Source of the DNA: JBCCGR01 sp039029195
GTDB lineage: Bacteria; Pseudomonadota; Alphaproteobacteria; Rhizobiales; Rhizobiaceae
DNA: 64,000 bases
Direction: 5' to 3'
Assembly: GCA_039029195.1 (NCBI GenBank)
Contig: JBCCGR010000011.1
Location: 53,368 to 117,367, forward strand
The notes beneath the pieces are model-generated. The model saw only the letters and a list, made by a program, of their open reading frames with translations. It made no database searches and had not been told where the DNA came from. Shown one piece after another: positions 9,242-17,685 of the stretch; the stretch's first letter is position 1, and the number at the start of each line of letters is the position of its first letter. Position numbers and translations under genes: made by a program.

Positions 9242-9709
9242 TCAACCCACTTCCGCCCTTACAGATCCCTGTCTGCAAAGAAATATTCCGACGCCGAGCA
9301 GCCAAGCAATTTTCGTCAGTTCAACGAAAACATAAACCAGATGAATGTTGCTTTCCGGTGGCAATTGACCCGCCACAACCATATCGGTTCTTTGATTGAG
9401 CAAAGGTATCAACCACAACTGTTGGCCGAGCGTTGCAAGCACAGGTACGGTACAAAGCAGTGCCGCGAAGCGCGAAAGCATCAACCATCCCAGGCAATAA
9501 ATCGCCAGAAGGCTCCATTCTGCCACCGCGAGCCAGCCAAACTGGGCGCGACCGATCTGAAACAATATCTGATTGGACAGGTCCGGAACCTGAAATTTGG
9601 CCGAAGCGGCAATCACATTGCCGCCAAGTGCCAAACCCGCCCAGAGCAAGGCCACTGATCCAGTGAGGGGAACTCCGACCATCGACTGGATCACTTGCCT
9701 TGCGGCCAA
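9242..9709 (-). CDS. Uncharacterised integral membrane protein, last gene of the haemoglobin operon
   Basis: I do not recognise the family. The frame gives 155 residues with about four hydrophobic helices (SVALLWAGLALGGNVIAA; AVAEWSLLAIYCLGWLML; AALLCTVPVLATLGQQLWL; a C-terminal helix near IAWLLGVGIFLC) and a conserved-looking loop AKFQVPDLSNQILFQIGRAQF. The only start at the 5' end is a TTG at 9709 without a clear ribosome-binding site. An internal ATG at 9679 is an alternative. It lies 7 bases after the small upstream membrane gene and downstream of the truncated haemoglobin. Context therefore suggests a role in the nitric-oxide or respiratory response, but no function is shown. Confidence 0.7.
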   Translation of the reverse strand: MAARQVIQSMVGVPLTGSVALLWAGLALGGNVIAASAKFQVPDLSNQILFQIGRAQFGWLAVAEWSLLAIYCLGWLMLSRFAALLCTVPVLATLGQQLWLIPLLNQRTDMVVAGQLPPESNIHLVYVFVELTKIAWLLGVGIFLCRQGSVRAEVG

Positions 9710-9716
9710 TTGGACA

Positions 9717-9884
9717 TCAACCCATCACCATCAAGGTCACAAGCAAGGCAACCACGCCCCAGACTGACGAGTTCACGAATGATCGAAATATGCCGGCATC
9801 CTGTTCAACGGTTATTCCCAAACCATTCAGCACCAGGTTTCCAGGCAACAAGAGCAGGCTCAGGAGGAATTTTCCGACGCGCAT
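9717..9884 (-). CDS. Small hydrophobic membrane protein (55 residues)
   Basis: A very short gene with two predicted membrane helices (KFLLSLLLLPGNLVLNG and SVWGVVALLVTLMVMG) joined by a short polar segment. The ATG at 9884 has AAAGGA at a good distance, which overlaps the end of the haemoglobin gene and supports real, coupled translation. A longer frame could begin at a TTG at 9899. No family recognised. The tight spacing (12 bases after the haemoglobin stop, 7 bases before the next gene) places it in the haemoglobin operon. Confidence 0.6.
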   Translation of the reverse strand: MRVGKFLLSLLLLPGNLVLNGLGITVEQDAGIFRSFVNSSVWGVVALLVTLMVMG

Positions 9885-9895
9885 GAACTGTCCTT

Positions 9896-10360
9896 TCAAA
9901 ATTGAAGTTCACCATCTCCACTGAATCTGTCCTGCCAGTCGGGAGGCGTGACAAACGGATCAGAATTTCTGGCCAGCCAAAGGCTTGTCGCGATGCGCGC
10001 AGCAGCTGCATTGACTAACAATGCCGCCTCTGGCTCGAATAGTTCCGCTGTCGTTGTTTTGAACAGGAAAAGCCACTGCTCAAAATCCGAAGCCTCGACA
10101 TTATCGATCTTCTGGTGAACCGGAACAGGTTTTCCTTTGTATTCACCGGTTCGCAACAGGACAGAGCGCCAGAACCGTTTCATTGTATCCAGATGCCTGT
10201 CCCAGTGTGCACCGGCATGTTCACGAAAGATCGGTCCGAGATCGCCATCAGCCATGATCCGTTCATAGAAGCGATCCACCAGCGTGGCGATCTGTTCTTC
10301 ATTAATCGTTGGGTGAACCGGATTGCGCACAACGACCGATGAGGCATGGAACTGGGTCAT
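9896..10360 (-). CDS. Group III truncated haemoglobin
   Basis: Small haem protein of the 2-over-2 globin fold, probably binding O2/NO and linked to nitric-oxide handling. The 154 residues show the group III pattern: FYERIMADGDLGPIF in the N-terminal half, then HWDRHLDTMKRFWRS and YKGKPVPVHQKI, with the proximal haem His expected in VPVHQKI, followed by ASLW-type C-terminal helices (IATSLWLARNSDPF). The start is ATG at 10360; the frame runs on upstream, but that part overlaps the divergent regulator and lacks globin features. An NsrR-type site lies just upstream. It heads a three-gene unit with two small membrane proteins. Confidence 0.9.
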   Translation of the reverse strand: MTQFHASSVVVRNPVHPTINEEQIATLVDRFYERIMADGDLGPIFREHAGAHWDRHLDTMKRFWRSVLLRTGEYKGKPVPVHQKIDNVEASDFEQWLFLFKTTTAELFEPEAALLVNAAAARIATSLWLARNSDPFVTPPDWQDRFSGDGELQF

Positions 10361-10365
10361 GATTA

Positions 10366-10388
10366 TACATTCATTTATGATGTATCTT
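10366..10388. promoter_or_regulatory. Putative NsrR/Rrf2 operator between haemoglobin and regulator genes
   Basis: On the minus strand a 23-base 11-1-11 dyad reads AAGATACATCA, T, AAATGAATGTA. It resembles the NsrR consensus (AAGATGCATTT, N, AAATGCATCTT), with about 16 of 22 positions matching by eye. It starts 6 bases upstream of the haemoglobin start codon, inside the 88-base divergent region, where binding could control both genes. Confidence 0.5.
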
Positions 10389-10448
10389 TTATCTAAAGCC
10401 TTTGTCGTATAAAAACAACATCTGACATGAATTATTTTTGAGAATCCC

Positions 10449-10847
10449 ATGCGGTTGAGCCAGGCAAGTGATTTTGCCTTGAGAATTCTGATGCGCCTTG
10501 CGAAACAGGATCAACCGGAAACGGTGGATTCCATCTCTGCGGAGTTAGGGCTGGTCAAATCGCATGTGATGAAGATCGTCGCCAAATTGGCGAAGGCGGG
10601 CTTGATAGAAACGACGCGCGGGCGAACAGGTGGGATCAGTCTGGGGCGTCCTGCGCGTGAAATATCCGTCGGTGCCGTGGTACGGCTGATCGAACCTGAT
10701 TTTGCGATTGTGGAGTGCATGAGAGACGGTGCGGATAAATGCACGTTTTTGCCAGACTGCCGGCTTCGGGGCACCATGGCCCGGGCGAAGCTCTCATTTC
10801 TGAAAACGTTGGATGACGAATTTCTGGATGCGCTCGTGATTGCGTAA
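10449..10847 (+). CDS. nsrR: Rrf2-family transcriptional regulator, NsrR type
   Basis: Probable iron-sulfur, nitric-oxide-sensing repressor. The 132 residues start with the family signature MRLSQASDFALRILMRLA and a winged helix (LGLVKSHVMKIVAKLAKAGL, then the wing RGRTGGISLGRP). The cluster-binding region has three Cys in the order C-x7-C-x5-C (VECMRDGADKCTFLPDCRL), which resembles NsrR and differs from IscR. It is divergent from the truncated haemoglobin gene across an 88-base region containing an NsrR-like dyad, the usual arrangement for a local NO-responsive switch. Other Rrf2 regulators such as RirA are less likely because of the neighbour. Confidence 0.85.
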   Translation: MRLSQASDFALRILMRLAKQDQPETVDSISAELGLVKSHVMKIVAKLAKAGLIETTRGRTGGISLGRPAREISVGAVVRLIEPDFAIVECMRDGADKCTFLPDCRLRGTMARAKLSFLKTLDDEFLDALVIA

Positions 10848-10902
10848 AGCGCCGCCTAAAACACTTCAACCATTCAGGCACAAGCGAAGTGCCGCAAAAG
10901 GA

Positions 10903-11667
10903 TCAGGTTTCCACCCGTTCAGCCCAGCCCGCAAAAACGCGTTCCAGCGCCGCCACCACGTAGTAGAGTGCGATGCCGAGCACCGCGAGTGCGATAAGAA
11001 CCGCGAACATGAGCGGGTAGTCAGCGCTGATTTTGCCGCTGTCGAACAGATGTCCCAGACCCTTGCCGTGCGGTTCGACAATCTCCATCAGATTGGTGCC
11101 GATAAAGGCAAGCGTGACCGCAACCTTCAAAGCACCAAAGAACTCTGGCAAGGTTTTGGGCAGAGCGATTTTGCGAAAAATTGTGAAGCGACTGGCTCCA
11201 AGCGACCGCAGAATGTCGCGATATTCGGGCTCAAGCGTAGATAGACCGATGGATATTGAGACCGCGATCGGGAAGAAGGATATAAGGAACGCGATCAGGA
11301 TGGTGTTCATGTCGTGTGCGCCCACGAACATCAGCGCAATTACCGGGACGACCGTGGCTTTCGGAATGGCGTTAAAGCCCACCAGCAGCGGATAGAGCCC
11401 TTCTCTTGCGGTTTTTGAAAAACCCATGACGGCACCGATCAAGGTGCCGAACACAACGGCAAGCAACAATCCGGCTACGGTGCGCCAGAGCGTTTCCCAG
11501 CCATATTGCAAGAATAGCCAGCGGAACTTCCAGAACGCGGGCCCAAGATCCGATGGAGACGCCATCTTGTAGTTGGGCCAATCGTTGACCCACACCAGCC
11601 ATTCCCAGAACAGGCAGAATATGATGATCGCGGCGAGCGGTATCGTGACTTTGCGAAGCGAGCCCAT
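10903..11667 (-). CDS. ABC transporter permease (SsuC/TauC type)
   Basis: Inner-membrane channel subunit of an uptake ABC transporter. About 254 residues with six predicted helices and the permease EAA-type loop (EYRDILRSLGASRFTIFRKIALPKTLPEF), the contact with the ATPase. The start is ATG at 11667, which overlaps the ATPase stop by one base (TGATG), so translation is coupled; a GTG one codon earlier is possible. With the following ATPase and substrate-binding genes it forms a three-gene system of the nitrate/sulfonate/taurine/pyrimidine class. Substrate unknown. Confidence 0.92.
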   Translation of the reverse strand: MGSLRKVTIPLAAIIIFCLFWEWLVWVNDWPNYKMASPSDLGPAFWKFRWLFLQYGWETLWRTVAGLLLAVVFGTLIGAVMGFSKTAREGLYPLLVGFNAIPKATVVPVIALMFVGAHDMNTILIAFLISFFPIAVSISIGLSTLEPEYRDILRSLGASRFTIFRKIALPKTLPEFFGALKVAVTLAFIGTNLMEIVEPHGKGLGHLFDSGKISADYPLMFAVLIALAVLGIALYYVVAALERVFAGWAERVET

Positions 11668-12452
11668 CACGCAGCCTCCCGACCCTGAGCGATCTGGATC
11701 TGTTTTCTCAAAACGGCCAGCATTTCGGTTGCTTCCGGCGTATAGAGATCATCAAGAACGCGTTCACCCGTCAGCGTCACATCAAGCACATGTTGAGTTG
11801 TTGCTGGCCGCCCAGACAAAACCACAACCTGATCGGCGAGAAAGATCGATTCACGCAAGTCGTGGGTGATCAAAAGAGCCGTCATTTCTTCCTGTTCGCG
11901 CAGTTTGTGCATGGTGAGCCACAAATCTTCCCGCGTGAACGCGTCCAACGCTCCAAACGGTTCATCGAGGATCAAAACTTCTGGTCGATGCACCAGCGCA
12001 CGACACAGCGACGCCCGTTGGCGCATGCCACCTGAAAGTTCGGATGGACGCTTGTCCTCAAATCCAGAAAGACCAACAAGTGCCAGCAATTCCTCTGCCC
12101 GCTTCTCACGGTCAGAACGCGACAGATTGTTGGGAACGATCTCCAGCGGCAAAAGGACATTGTCCAGAATGGTGCGCCACTCCAACAGAACCGGGTTCTG
12201 AAACGCCATGCCCACTGTGGACCGGGGTGATGTTACCCTCGCCCCACTGAGGTAAACCTCACCCTGATCGGGGAACATCAGTCCGGCAATGAGGCGGGTG
12301 AGCGTTGACTTTCCGCAGCCTGATGGCCCGACCACGGCGGCAAATCCACCCTTTGGCACATCAATATTCAGATCGTTGAGAACCGGAAACGGCCCTTGAT
12401 CGGTCTTGTAGGCGTGTGTGACGTCACTCAGCCTGATTTGAGTTTCGCTCAC
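11667..12452 (-). CDS. ABC transporter ATP-binding protein (SsuB/TauB type)
   Basis: ATPase that powers the adjacent permease. The 261 residues contain Walker A GPSGCGKST, Q-loop AFQNPVLLEW, signature LSGGMRQRASLCRAL, Walker B VLILDEPFGALD and switch His in LLITHDLRES, in that order; the nucleotide-binding domain is complete. It lies between the substrate-binding gene (72-base gap holding a hairpin) and the permease (one-base overlap). The close relatives serve nitrate, sulfonate, taurine or pyrimidine-precursor uptake; sequence does not decide between them. Confidence 0.93.
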   Translation of the reverse strand: MSETQIRLSDVTHAYKTDQGPFPVLNDLNIDVPKGGFAAVVGPSGCGKSTLTRLIAGLMFPDQGEVYLSGARVTSPRSTVGMAFQNPVLLEWRTILDNVLLPLEIVPNNLSRSDREKRAEELLALVGLSGFEDKRPSELSGGMRQRASLCRALVHRPEVLILDEPFGALDAFTREDLWLTMHKLREQEEMTALLITHDLRESIFLADQVVVLSGRPATTQHVLDVTLTGERVLDDLYTPEATEMLAVLRKQIQIAQGREAA

Positions 12453-12483
12453 GCGCCCCTCCCCCTGGGTTTCACAAAGAAAA

Positions 12484-12503
12484 AGGCGGAGAATCCTCCG
12501 CCT
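12484..12503 (-). terminator. Hairpin between substrate-binding gene and ATPase gene
   Basis: A perfect 8-bp stem (AGGCGGAG / CTCCGCCT, 4-base loop) followed on the minus strand by TTTTC lies just after the binding-protein stop. It probably acts as a partial terminator or RNA 3'-end stabiliser that gives more binding protein than membrane components, a common arrangement in ABC operons. Confidence 0.65.
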
Positions 12504-12524
12504 CTTCCAGTCCTTCGCAGTTGC

Positions 12525-13532
12525 CTACTTCAACTTCAGACTGCCATCGGTCGGCAGATACTGAGAGGTGTAGACCTGATCCAGCGTTGGCTTGTTTTTA
12601 TATTCATAGTTTTCGCCAATCTGATCAAACGCCTTTGTCATGCGGTCCTTGTCGATGCCGCCAATGCCATTGGCCTTGGTGTAGTCAGTGACCACATTGG
12701 CATCGATCGCAAGCTGCAATCGCCGCTGCTCCAGAGCCGCGTCAGCGGCGGGATTGCGCTTTACAACAGCAGCTGCACCAGCAGCAGGATCAGCGATCAC
12801 ATCGTTCCAACCATTGGCAACAGCGCGCAGAAATCCGGTCACGAGCGCTGCATTGTCCTTGGCGAAATCTGTATTGACGATGATCGCATTGCCATAGAGC
12901 GACAGTCCATGGTCAGCCATCAGGATCACTTTGATATCGTCCTCGGGAACACCAAGCCGCACCAGGTTCAGGTAGCTTGAGAACGAAAAGCCTGTAATGG
13001 CATCCACATTGCCTTCAGCAAGCATCGGTTCGCGGGTTGGAAAGCCCACCGGTTCCACCGTCACCTTGCTGACATCAATGCCGTTGGCGCTGGCAAATGC
13101 CGGGAACTGTGCCCACGCGCCATCTGGTGGCGGTGCACCCAAACGCTTGCCCTCAAGGTCCTTTGGCGCGCTGACACCTTGCGAGGCGCGGCCGACCACG
13201 GCAAATGGCGGCTTGTCATAGATCATCATGACCGCGGTAACGGGTGCACCCGGGTTTTGATCCAGAAACTTGATCAGGCTGTTGATGTCAGCAAAGCCAA
13301 TCGGAAACGCGCCGGTTGCCACTTTCGGGATTGCGTCCAGCGAGCCCTTGCCTGCGGAAACCTCCACATCAAGGCCTTCTGCTTTGAAGTGGCCGTTGTC
13401 GACGGCCGCAAAATAGGCCGCACTTGGCCCCTCAAACTTCCAGTCGAGCGCAAACGGCACCTTCGTTTCCGCAAAGGCACTCGTCACGAGCCCTGCTGCA
13501 AGCGCTGCGCACAGTGTTAGTTTTTTGAACAT
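12525..13532 (-). CDS. ABC transporter substrate-binding protein (NMT1/THI5-like)
   Basis: Periplasmic ligand-binding subunit. The 335 residues begin with a signal peptide (MFKKLTLCAALAAGLVTSAFA, cut before ETK), then an NMT1/SsuA-like two-lobe fold: FALDWKFEGPSAAYFAAVDNG, IGFADINSLIKF, KDLEGKRLGAPPP and LAEGNVDAITGF. The cysteine motif of thiamine-precursor THI5 enzymes is absent, and no thiamine genes or THI-box are nearby, so the ligand stays open (aromatic or pyrimidine precursor, sulfonate, or nitrile-like compounds). The ATG is preceded by GAGG. First gene of the operon, promoter probably in 13533-13632. Confidence 0.9.
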   Translation of the reverse strand: MFKKLTLCAALAAGLVTSAFAETKVPFALDWKFEGPSAAYFAAVDNGHFKAEGLDVEVSAGKGSLDAIPKVATGAFPIGFADINSLIKFLDQNPGAPVTAVMMIYDKPPFAVVGRASQGVSAPKDLEGKRLGAPPPDGAWAQFPAFASANGIDVSKVTVEPVGFPTREPMLAEGNVDAITGFSFSSYLNLVRLGVPEDDIKVILMADHGLSLYGNAIIVNTDFAKDNAALVTGFLRAVANGWNDVIADPAAGAAAVVKRNPAADAALEQRRLQLAIDANVVTDYTKANGIGGIDKDRMTKAFDQIGENYEYKNKPTLDQVYTSQYLPTDGSLKLK

Positions 13533-13632
13533 GATTTTTATACCTCACCAAGCGTTGAACGCGCATGTGAGCGTATGCCAATCAATTAATCAAGTGCGCG
13601 TTTTGCACAACGGTTGATCAGAAAGTGCAACG

Positions 13633-16212
13633 TCACTTTTCCAACATGTCCTTGACCGTGGAGGCGAGCTGCTTAAGCGAAAATGGTTTGGGTAAGAAAC
13701 CAAATTTCTCCCGGTCTGCATCTGGCAGGTTTTTAGCAAATGCATCCTCTGCATAACCGGAAACGAAGATGAATTTCAGATCATATTCCCGCTTCTTCAG
13801 TTCCGTGAAGAGTGTTGGCCCGTCCATCTCTGGCATCACCACGTCGGAGACCACAAGATCGATTTCACCCTCATGCTCATCCACCAGTTCCAGCGCTTCG
13901 ACGCCAGATTCTGCTTCCAGCACGGTGTAGCCGCGCGACTGCAGGGCACGGGCACCGAAGGCCCGCACGGCGTCTTCGTCTTCCACCAGCAGGATTGTGG
14001 CTGATCCCGTCAGATCTTTGGGCTTTTCCTGAGCCGACTGGTTCTTTTCCGCATGTTGTTCTTCGAGTTCCTGGGCCGTCGGAACATGGCGTGGAAGATA
14101 AACGCGGAATGTCGTGCCCGCACCCAGTTCAGTATCGGCGAAGATGTAGCCGCCACTTTGTTTCACGATGCCGTACACGGTGGAAAGACCAAGACCTGTC
14201 CCCTGCCCGATTTCCTTTGTTGAGAAGAACGGCTCGAATATCTTTTCAAGGGTTTCAGCACTCATGCCGGTTCCCTTATCGATCACCTCAATCAGCACAT
14301 AGTCGCCGCTGGCCATTTCCTTGTGCGCATGTTGATCAACCAGATCCTTGGGTTCCAGATTGGAGGTCTTGATCTTCAGATCACCGCCTTCGGGCATGGC
14401 ATCGCGGGCATTCACACACAGATTGACCACCACCTGCTCAAGCTGCCCGATATCGGCCCTCAGCGGCCACAAATCGCGCCCGTGCACCACCTCCAGCTTC
14501 ACCTTGTCGCCCATCAGGCGGTCGAGCAGCATGCGAAGGTCGGAAAGCACATCAGAAAGCGACAAAATTTCCGGACGCAGGGTCTGGCGGCGCGAGAAGG
14601 CCAGCAACTGTCGAACCAGGCTGGCGGCCCGGTTGGCGTTTTGCTTGATGTTGATGATGTCCTGAAATGACGGGTCCGTGGCCTGATGCCGGGTCAGCAG
14701 CAAATCCGAAAAGCCGATAATCGCGGTCAACACATTGTTGAAATCGTGAGCAATTCCGCCTGCCAGTTGGCCCACCGCCTGCATTTTCTGACTTTGCGCC
14801 ATCTGGGCTTCAAGCGCTCGCTGCTCAGTCACTTCCAGCGCATAGATGATTGCGACCTCGCCTTCATCATCGCGTTCTGCTTCGCTGACCGGGCTCAAGA
14901 AATATCGAATGGAACAATCTTCTGCGTTGGGCAGAACAGAATCCACAAACTCAATGTTTGCCTGCCCGTCATCTGCCTGACCAATCGCGTTCATCATGGA
15001 AGGCTGGTCGTTTTCGTGAACCAGATCATGGATGCGAATCTGATCCTCGCTGGCACGCCCTTCGAGCACTGGCGCAAACAGTTTCAGGAACCGGGCATTG
15101 GTTTTGATCACCTGCCCTTCATTGCCCACCGATGCGATACCAATCGGGGTGTTGTTGAAGAAGCGGGTGAACCGGCTTTCCGCCGCTTCCAGCGCGTCGG
15201 AGGATACTTCGCTTTCCGAGCGGTTCAGCACCACAGTGCGCGTTGCCCCCGGCGCCCCGTCGTCTGACTGCGGCACAAGATGGTAGAGGCGGACCGGGAA
15301 TGTCTGACCATTGGTTTTTGCCAGATCAAGATCAACCACCGCGGTCCGGCTTTCTCCGGGCTCCAGGGTGATTGCGTCAAGCAGGGCCATTCCATCACCG
15401 GCCACCAGATCCTGCATGCGCATCTGGCGGGCGGAAAACTGCGTGAGATCAATGCCAAGCCAGTCGGACAGTGTTGCGTTGAGATAGACGATGGAGCCAT
15501 CGGGATCGGCGGAGAAGAACCCGGCCGGTGCGTGGTCCAGATAGCTGATGGCGTGCTGCAACTCCAGAAACACCTGCTCCTGACTGGTTCGCTCTTCGGT
15601 AATGTCCTGCACCTGCCAGACCCGCAGCGACTTGTTTTGCCCCGGAACCTGAAGCGGACGCACCTGCAATCGATACCACGCCGCCTTGTTGCCTCCCGAA
15701 CTCCGCGCCTTGAGGCCAGAGGCCATGCGAAACTCATGTTGTCCGCTTTGATTGCCGCGAACATCCTGGCTCAACCGGTAGACGGCTTCAGAAGCATCCG
15801 CCTCACTTGAAAACAACCGCTCGACCGTATTGATATCGCTGGCTGATTCCGCACCGGACAGATCGGCATAGGCCTGATTGGCATACATGATGCGGCCGTC
15901 ATTGTCGGTGATCACGACGCCTTCTGTGAGCCCATCAACAAAGGACCGGGCAAATTCCAGACCGCGGGACCGCGATGTTAGATGAACGATGCCGATGGCG
16001 AGTACAAACAGGAAGAACACGCCAATCATCGACAAAAGGCCGAGCAGCGCCAGCATGGCCTGATCGCGATACTGCTCGGGCAGCACAACGAACGCACCGG
16101 CCACCCCAACAAGAACGATGCCCAGGAGAAGCAAACGACCAATGCCGCTCGATTTACCCGTCAGGTCCACAACCGGTTTTGGTGCCGCACCAACGTCTCG
16201 GGCCTGATCCAT
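13633..16212 (-). CDS. cckA: Hybrid sensor histidine kinase CckA
   Basis: Membrane kinase/phosphatase at the top of the CckA-ChpT-CtrA cell-cycle phosphorelay. About 859 residues: two helices (about 25-75), PAS domains (about 90-210, 215-330, 345-470), HisKA with phospho-acceptor His in GGIAHDFNNVLTAIIGF (about residue 489), HATPase (N-box VNLCVNARDAMPEGG, G1 IDKGTGMS, G2 GQGTGLGLSTVYG) and a receiver with phospho-Asp in VVSDVVMPEMDG (about 790) and Lys in FLPKPF. Both kinase and receiver residues are intact. The start chosen is ATG at 16212; a GTG at 16224 is possible. Neighbouring dksA and FliO-like genes match the rhizobial arrangement. Confidence 0.93.
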   Translation of the reverse strand: MDQARDVGAAPKPVVDLTGKSSGIGRLLLLGIVLVGVAGAFVVLPEQYRDQAMLALLGLLSMIGVFFLFVLAIGIVHLTSRSRGLEFARSFVDGLTEGVVITDNDGRIMYANQAYADLSGAESASDINTVERLFSSEADASEAVYRLSQDVRGNQSGQHEFRMASGLKARSSGGNKAAWYRLQVRPLQVPGQNKSLRVWQVQDITEERTSQEQVFLELQHAISYLDHAPAGFFSADPDGSIVYLNATLSDWLGIDLTQFSARQMRMQDLVAGDGMALLDAITLEPGESRTAVVDLDLAKTNGQTFPVRLYHLVPQSDDGAPGATRTVVLNRSESEVSSDALEAAESRFTRFFNNTPIGIASVGNEGQVIKTNARFLKLFAPVLEGRASEDQIRIHDLVHENDQPSMMNAIGQADDGQANIEFVDSVLPNAEDCSIRYFLSPVSEAERDDEGEVAIIYALEVTEQRALEAQMAQSQKMQAVGQLAGGIAHDFNNVLTAIIGFSDLLLTRHQATDPSFQDIINIKQNANRAASLVRQLLAFSRRQTLRPEILSLSDVLSDLRMLLDRLMGDKVKLEVVHGRDLWPLRADIGQLEQVVVNLCVNARDAMPEGGDLKIKTSNLEPKDLVDQHAHKEMASGDYVLIEVIDKGTGMSAETLEKIFEPFFSTKEIGQGTGLGLSTVYGIVKQSGGYIFADTELGAGTTFRVYLPRHVPTAQELEEQHAEKNQSAQEKPKDLTGSATILLVEDEDAVRAFGARALQSRGYTVLEAESGVEALELVDEHEGEIDLVVSDVVMPEMDGPTLFTELKKREYDLKFIFVSGYAEDAFAKNLPDADREKFGFLPKPFSLKQLASTVKDMLEK

Positions 16213-16667
16213 GATAACTGCCACCTCTCATTCGACCGATCGACCCGCATCGAGCCGTTTGGGACGGCATCACCGACATCCCGACGTCTGCAATTTCGAA
16301 TGCATGCCTTGAATCACACCCCGACGTTGCAGACAAACCCTCTTCCGCACATTCGCACCAGTTTTTCAGCCGTTTCCCCAAGTGGCTGCGGCGACTGGGA
16401 TTTACCTCTCGTCGTTCGAAAACACGAACAGCAAACCCATGCGCGAATCACGCAGCAAGCATAGCCGCCCGTCACGGCGGATCGAACATTGTTCAGTAAA
16501 ATTGAAGCGTTTGCGCAATTTTTTGGCCCATACTGCCTATTCCGGCGAAAAGCCAAGCTCAAATCACAACAGAATCATGTGCATGCCCGACCATTTTTAC
16601 CGATTTTGTTGCTCAGCAATCCGAGTTCCGGCAATAGTGGGGCAGTTGCCAAGGGCGGGAGCAAACG
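16213..16667. other. Divergent intergenic region between cckA and the FliO-like gene
   Basis: About 450 bases without a supportable gene. It should hold the promoters of cckA (leftward) and of the FliO-like gene (rightward). No CtrA full site was seen. A short dyad GAACATTGTTC sits at 16484-16494. The FliO-like gene has a good ribosome-binding site (GGGCGGGAG) near its end. Confidence 0.6.
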
Positions 16668-17666
16668 ATGGGTGAGTTACTTTCAGAAGGCGGACCAGGT
16701 CTGACCCTGATCCTGATATTCGTTGTCCTTCTGGTTGCATTGGTCGCGATCGTCTGGCTGGTGCGCTATTTCACCGGCCCTCGCGCACGTCGTTCCGGCA
16801 ACAGCCGAAAAGCACGTCTCGCCGTTTCCGACGCCGCGGCGGTCGATGCCCGTCGCCGGATTGTTCTGGTGCGCCGTGATGGTGTTGAGCATCTCATCAT
16901 GATCGGCGGACCAAATGACATTGTCATTGAAAGCGGCATTGGTGTGGCTGAAGCGCTTGCCAGCCAGCGGTCCGCACACACCGATGAGATCGCCGCAACC
17001 GCAGTTCCGGCCACTTCAACTCCCACCCCAGTCACGCCACCGGCACCAAAACCTGAGCCGCGTCCAGAGCCTCTGCCTCCAGTTTCAACGCCTGAGTCCC
17101 TCAGACCGACTCCCGAGCCGGTTGCCCCGCCTGCGAAACCAACGTCGCCGGTGATTGGTGTTTCATCCACACCCACAAAGCCCGAACCATCGCGGGCACC
17201 CGTCGCAGCGCCGCCTTCTGCCCCAAAACCGCAACAATCGAAAGCCGCCGTTTCACCAAGCGCACCAATATCGGATGCAAAACCAGCAGCGCCTATCGCG
17301 GCTGCGTCGGCAGCGTCCCTCGGCTCGACAACAGGCGCCGGTGCGGTGCGTTCTGCGGTGACCGATACCCAATCAGATTCAAATCTGTCACCGAGCGTCG
17401 CTCCGCCTGCGAAACCGGAAACACTGGCTTCGGCCCCAACCCCCGTTGCAGCGCCCCCGAAGAAGGAACTGCCACCGGCCGAAGACACGCTGGCAGATTT
17501 TGAGGATGCACTTGCACTCGAACTCGGAGAGTTACAGGCCCCCGAACCGACTAAGCCGGTTCAACCAGCCCCGGCGGTGAGCCCACAAAAACCGGATGAA
17601 AAGCCCAAAGACAATCTCGCTTCCGAGATGGATGCCCTTTTGAGCGAAATCACCGGGAAAAAGTAG
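16668..17666 (+). CDS. FliO-like membrane protein with long proline/alanine-rich tail
   Basis: Single-pass membrane protein of the FliO type, known as an assembly factor of the flagellar export gate. Of 332 residues, 10-33 form one helix (LTLILIFVVLLVALVAIVWLV), about 60-100 the FliO core (DARRRIVLVRRDGVEHLIMIGG and DIVIESGI), and about 105-290 a low-complexity Pro/Ala/Ser/Lys segment. A short acidic helix (DTLADFEDALALELGEL) and EMDALLSEITGKK end the protein. No flagellar genes occur in the window; the conserved neighbours are cckA and dksA, so a non-flagellar or cell-cycle-linked role is possible (inference). The ATG has a strong ribosome-binding site. Confidence 0.8.
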   Translation: MGELLSEGGPGLTLILIFVVLLVALVAIVWLVRYFTGPRARRSGNSRKARLAVSDAAAVDARRRIVLVRRDGVEHLIMIGGPNDIVIESGIGVAEALASQRSAHTDEIAATAVPATSTPTPVTPPAPKPEPRPEPLPPVSTPESLRPTPEPVAPPAKPTSPVIGVSSTPTKPEPSRAPVAAPPSAPKPQQSKAAVSPSAPISDAKPAAPIAAASAASLGSTTGAGAVRSAVTDTQSDSNLSPSVAPPAKPETLASAPTPVAAPPKKELPPAEDTLADFEDALALELGELQAPEPTKPVQPAPAVSPQKPDEKPKDNLASEMDALLSEITGKK

Positions 17667-17685
17667 GCTCTGGATTAGGAGCCTA
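17664..17685. terminator. Bidirectional terminator between FliO-like gene and small secreted-protein gene
   Basis: TAGGCTC (17664-17670) pairs with GAGCCTA (17679-17685), flanked by an A-run on the left and TTT on the right. It overlaps the stop codon of the FliO-like gene and the end of the convergent gene, which saves space and can end both transcripts. Confidence 0.65.

Noticed and set aside
13533..13632. Thiamine (TPP) riboswitch before the NMT1-like binding protein
   Set aside because: No CTGAGA-type THI-box or the paired helices were found; the gap is only 100 bases and no thiamine genes are close.
14686..15267. 193-codon plus-strand open frame inside cckA
   Set aside because: Antisense shadow of the kinase PAS region; no family resemblance.
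16484..16494. GAACATTGTTC dyad as an SOS box
   Set aside because: It is an inverted repeat with 3-base spacing; the alphaproteobacterial LexA site is a direct repeat with 7-base spacing.
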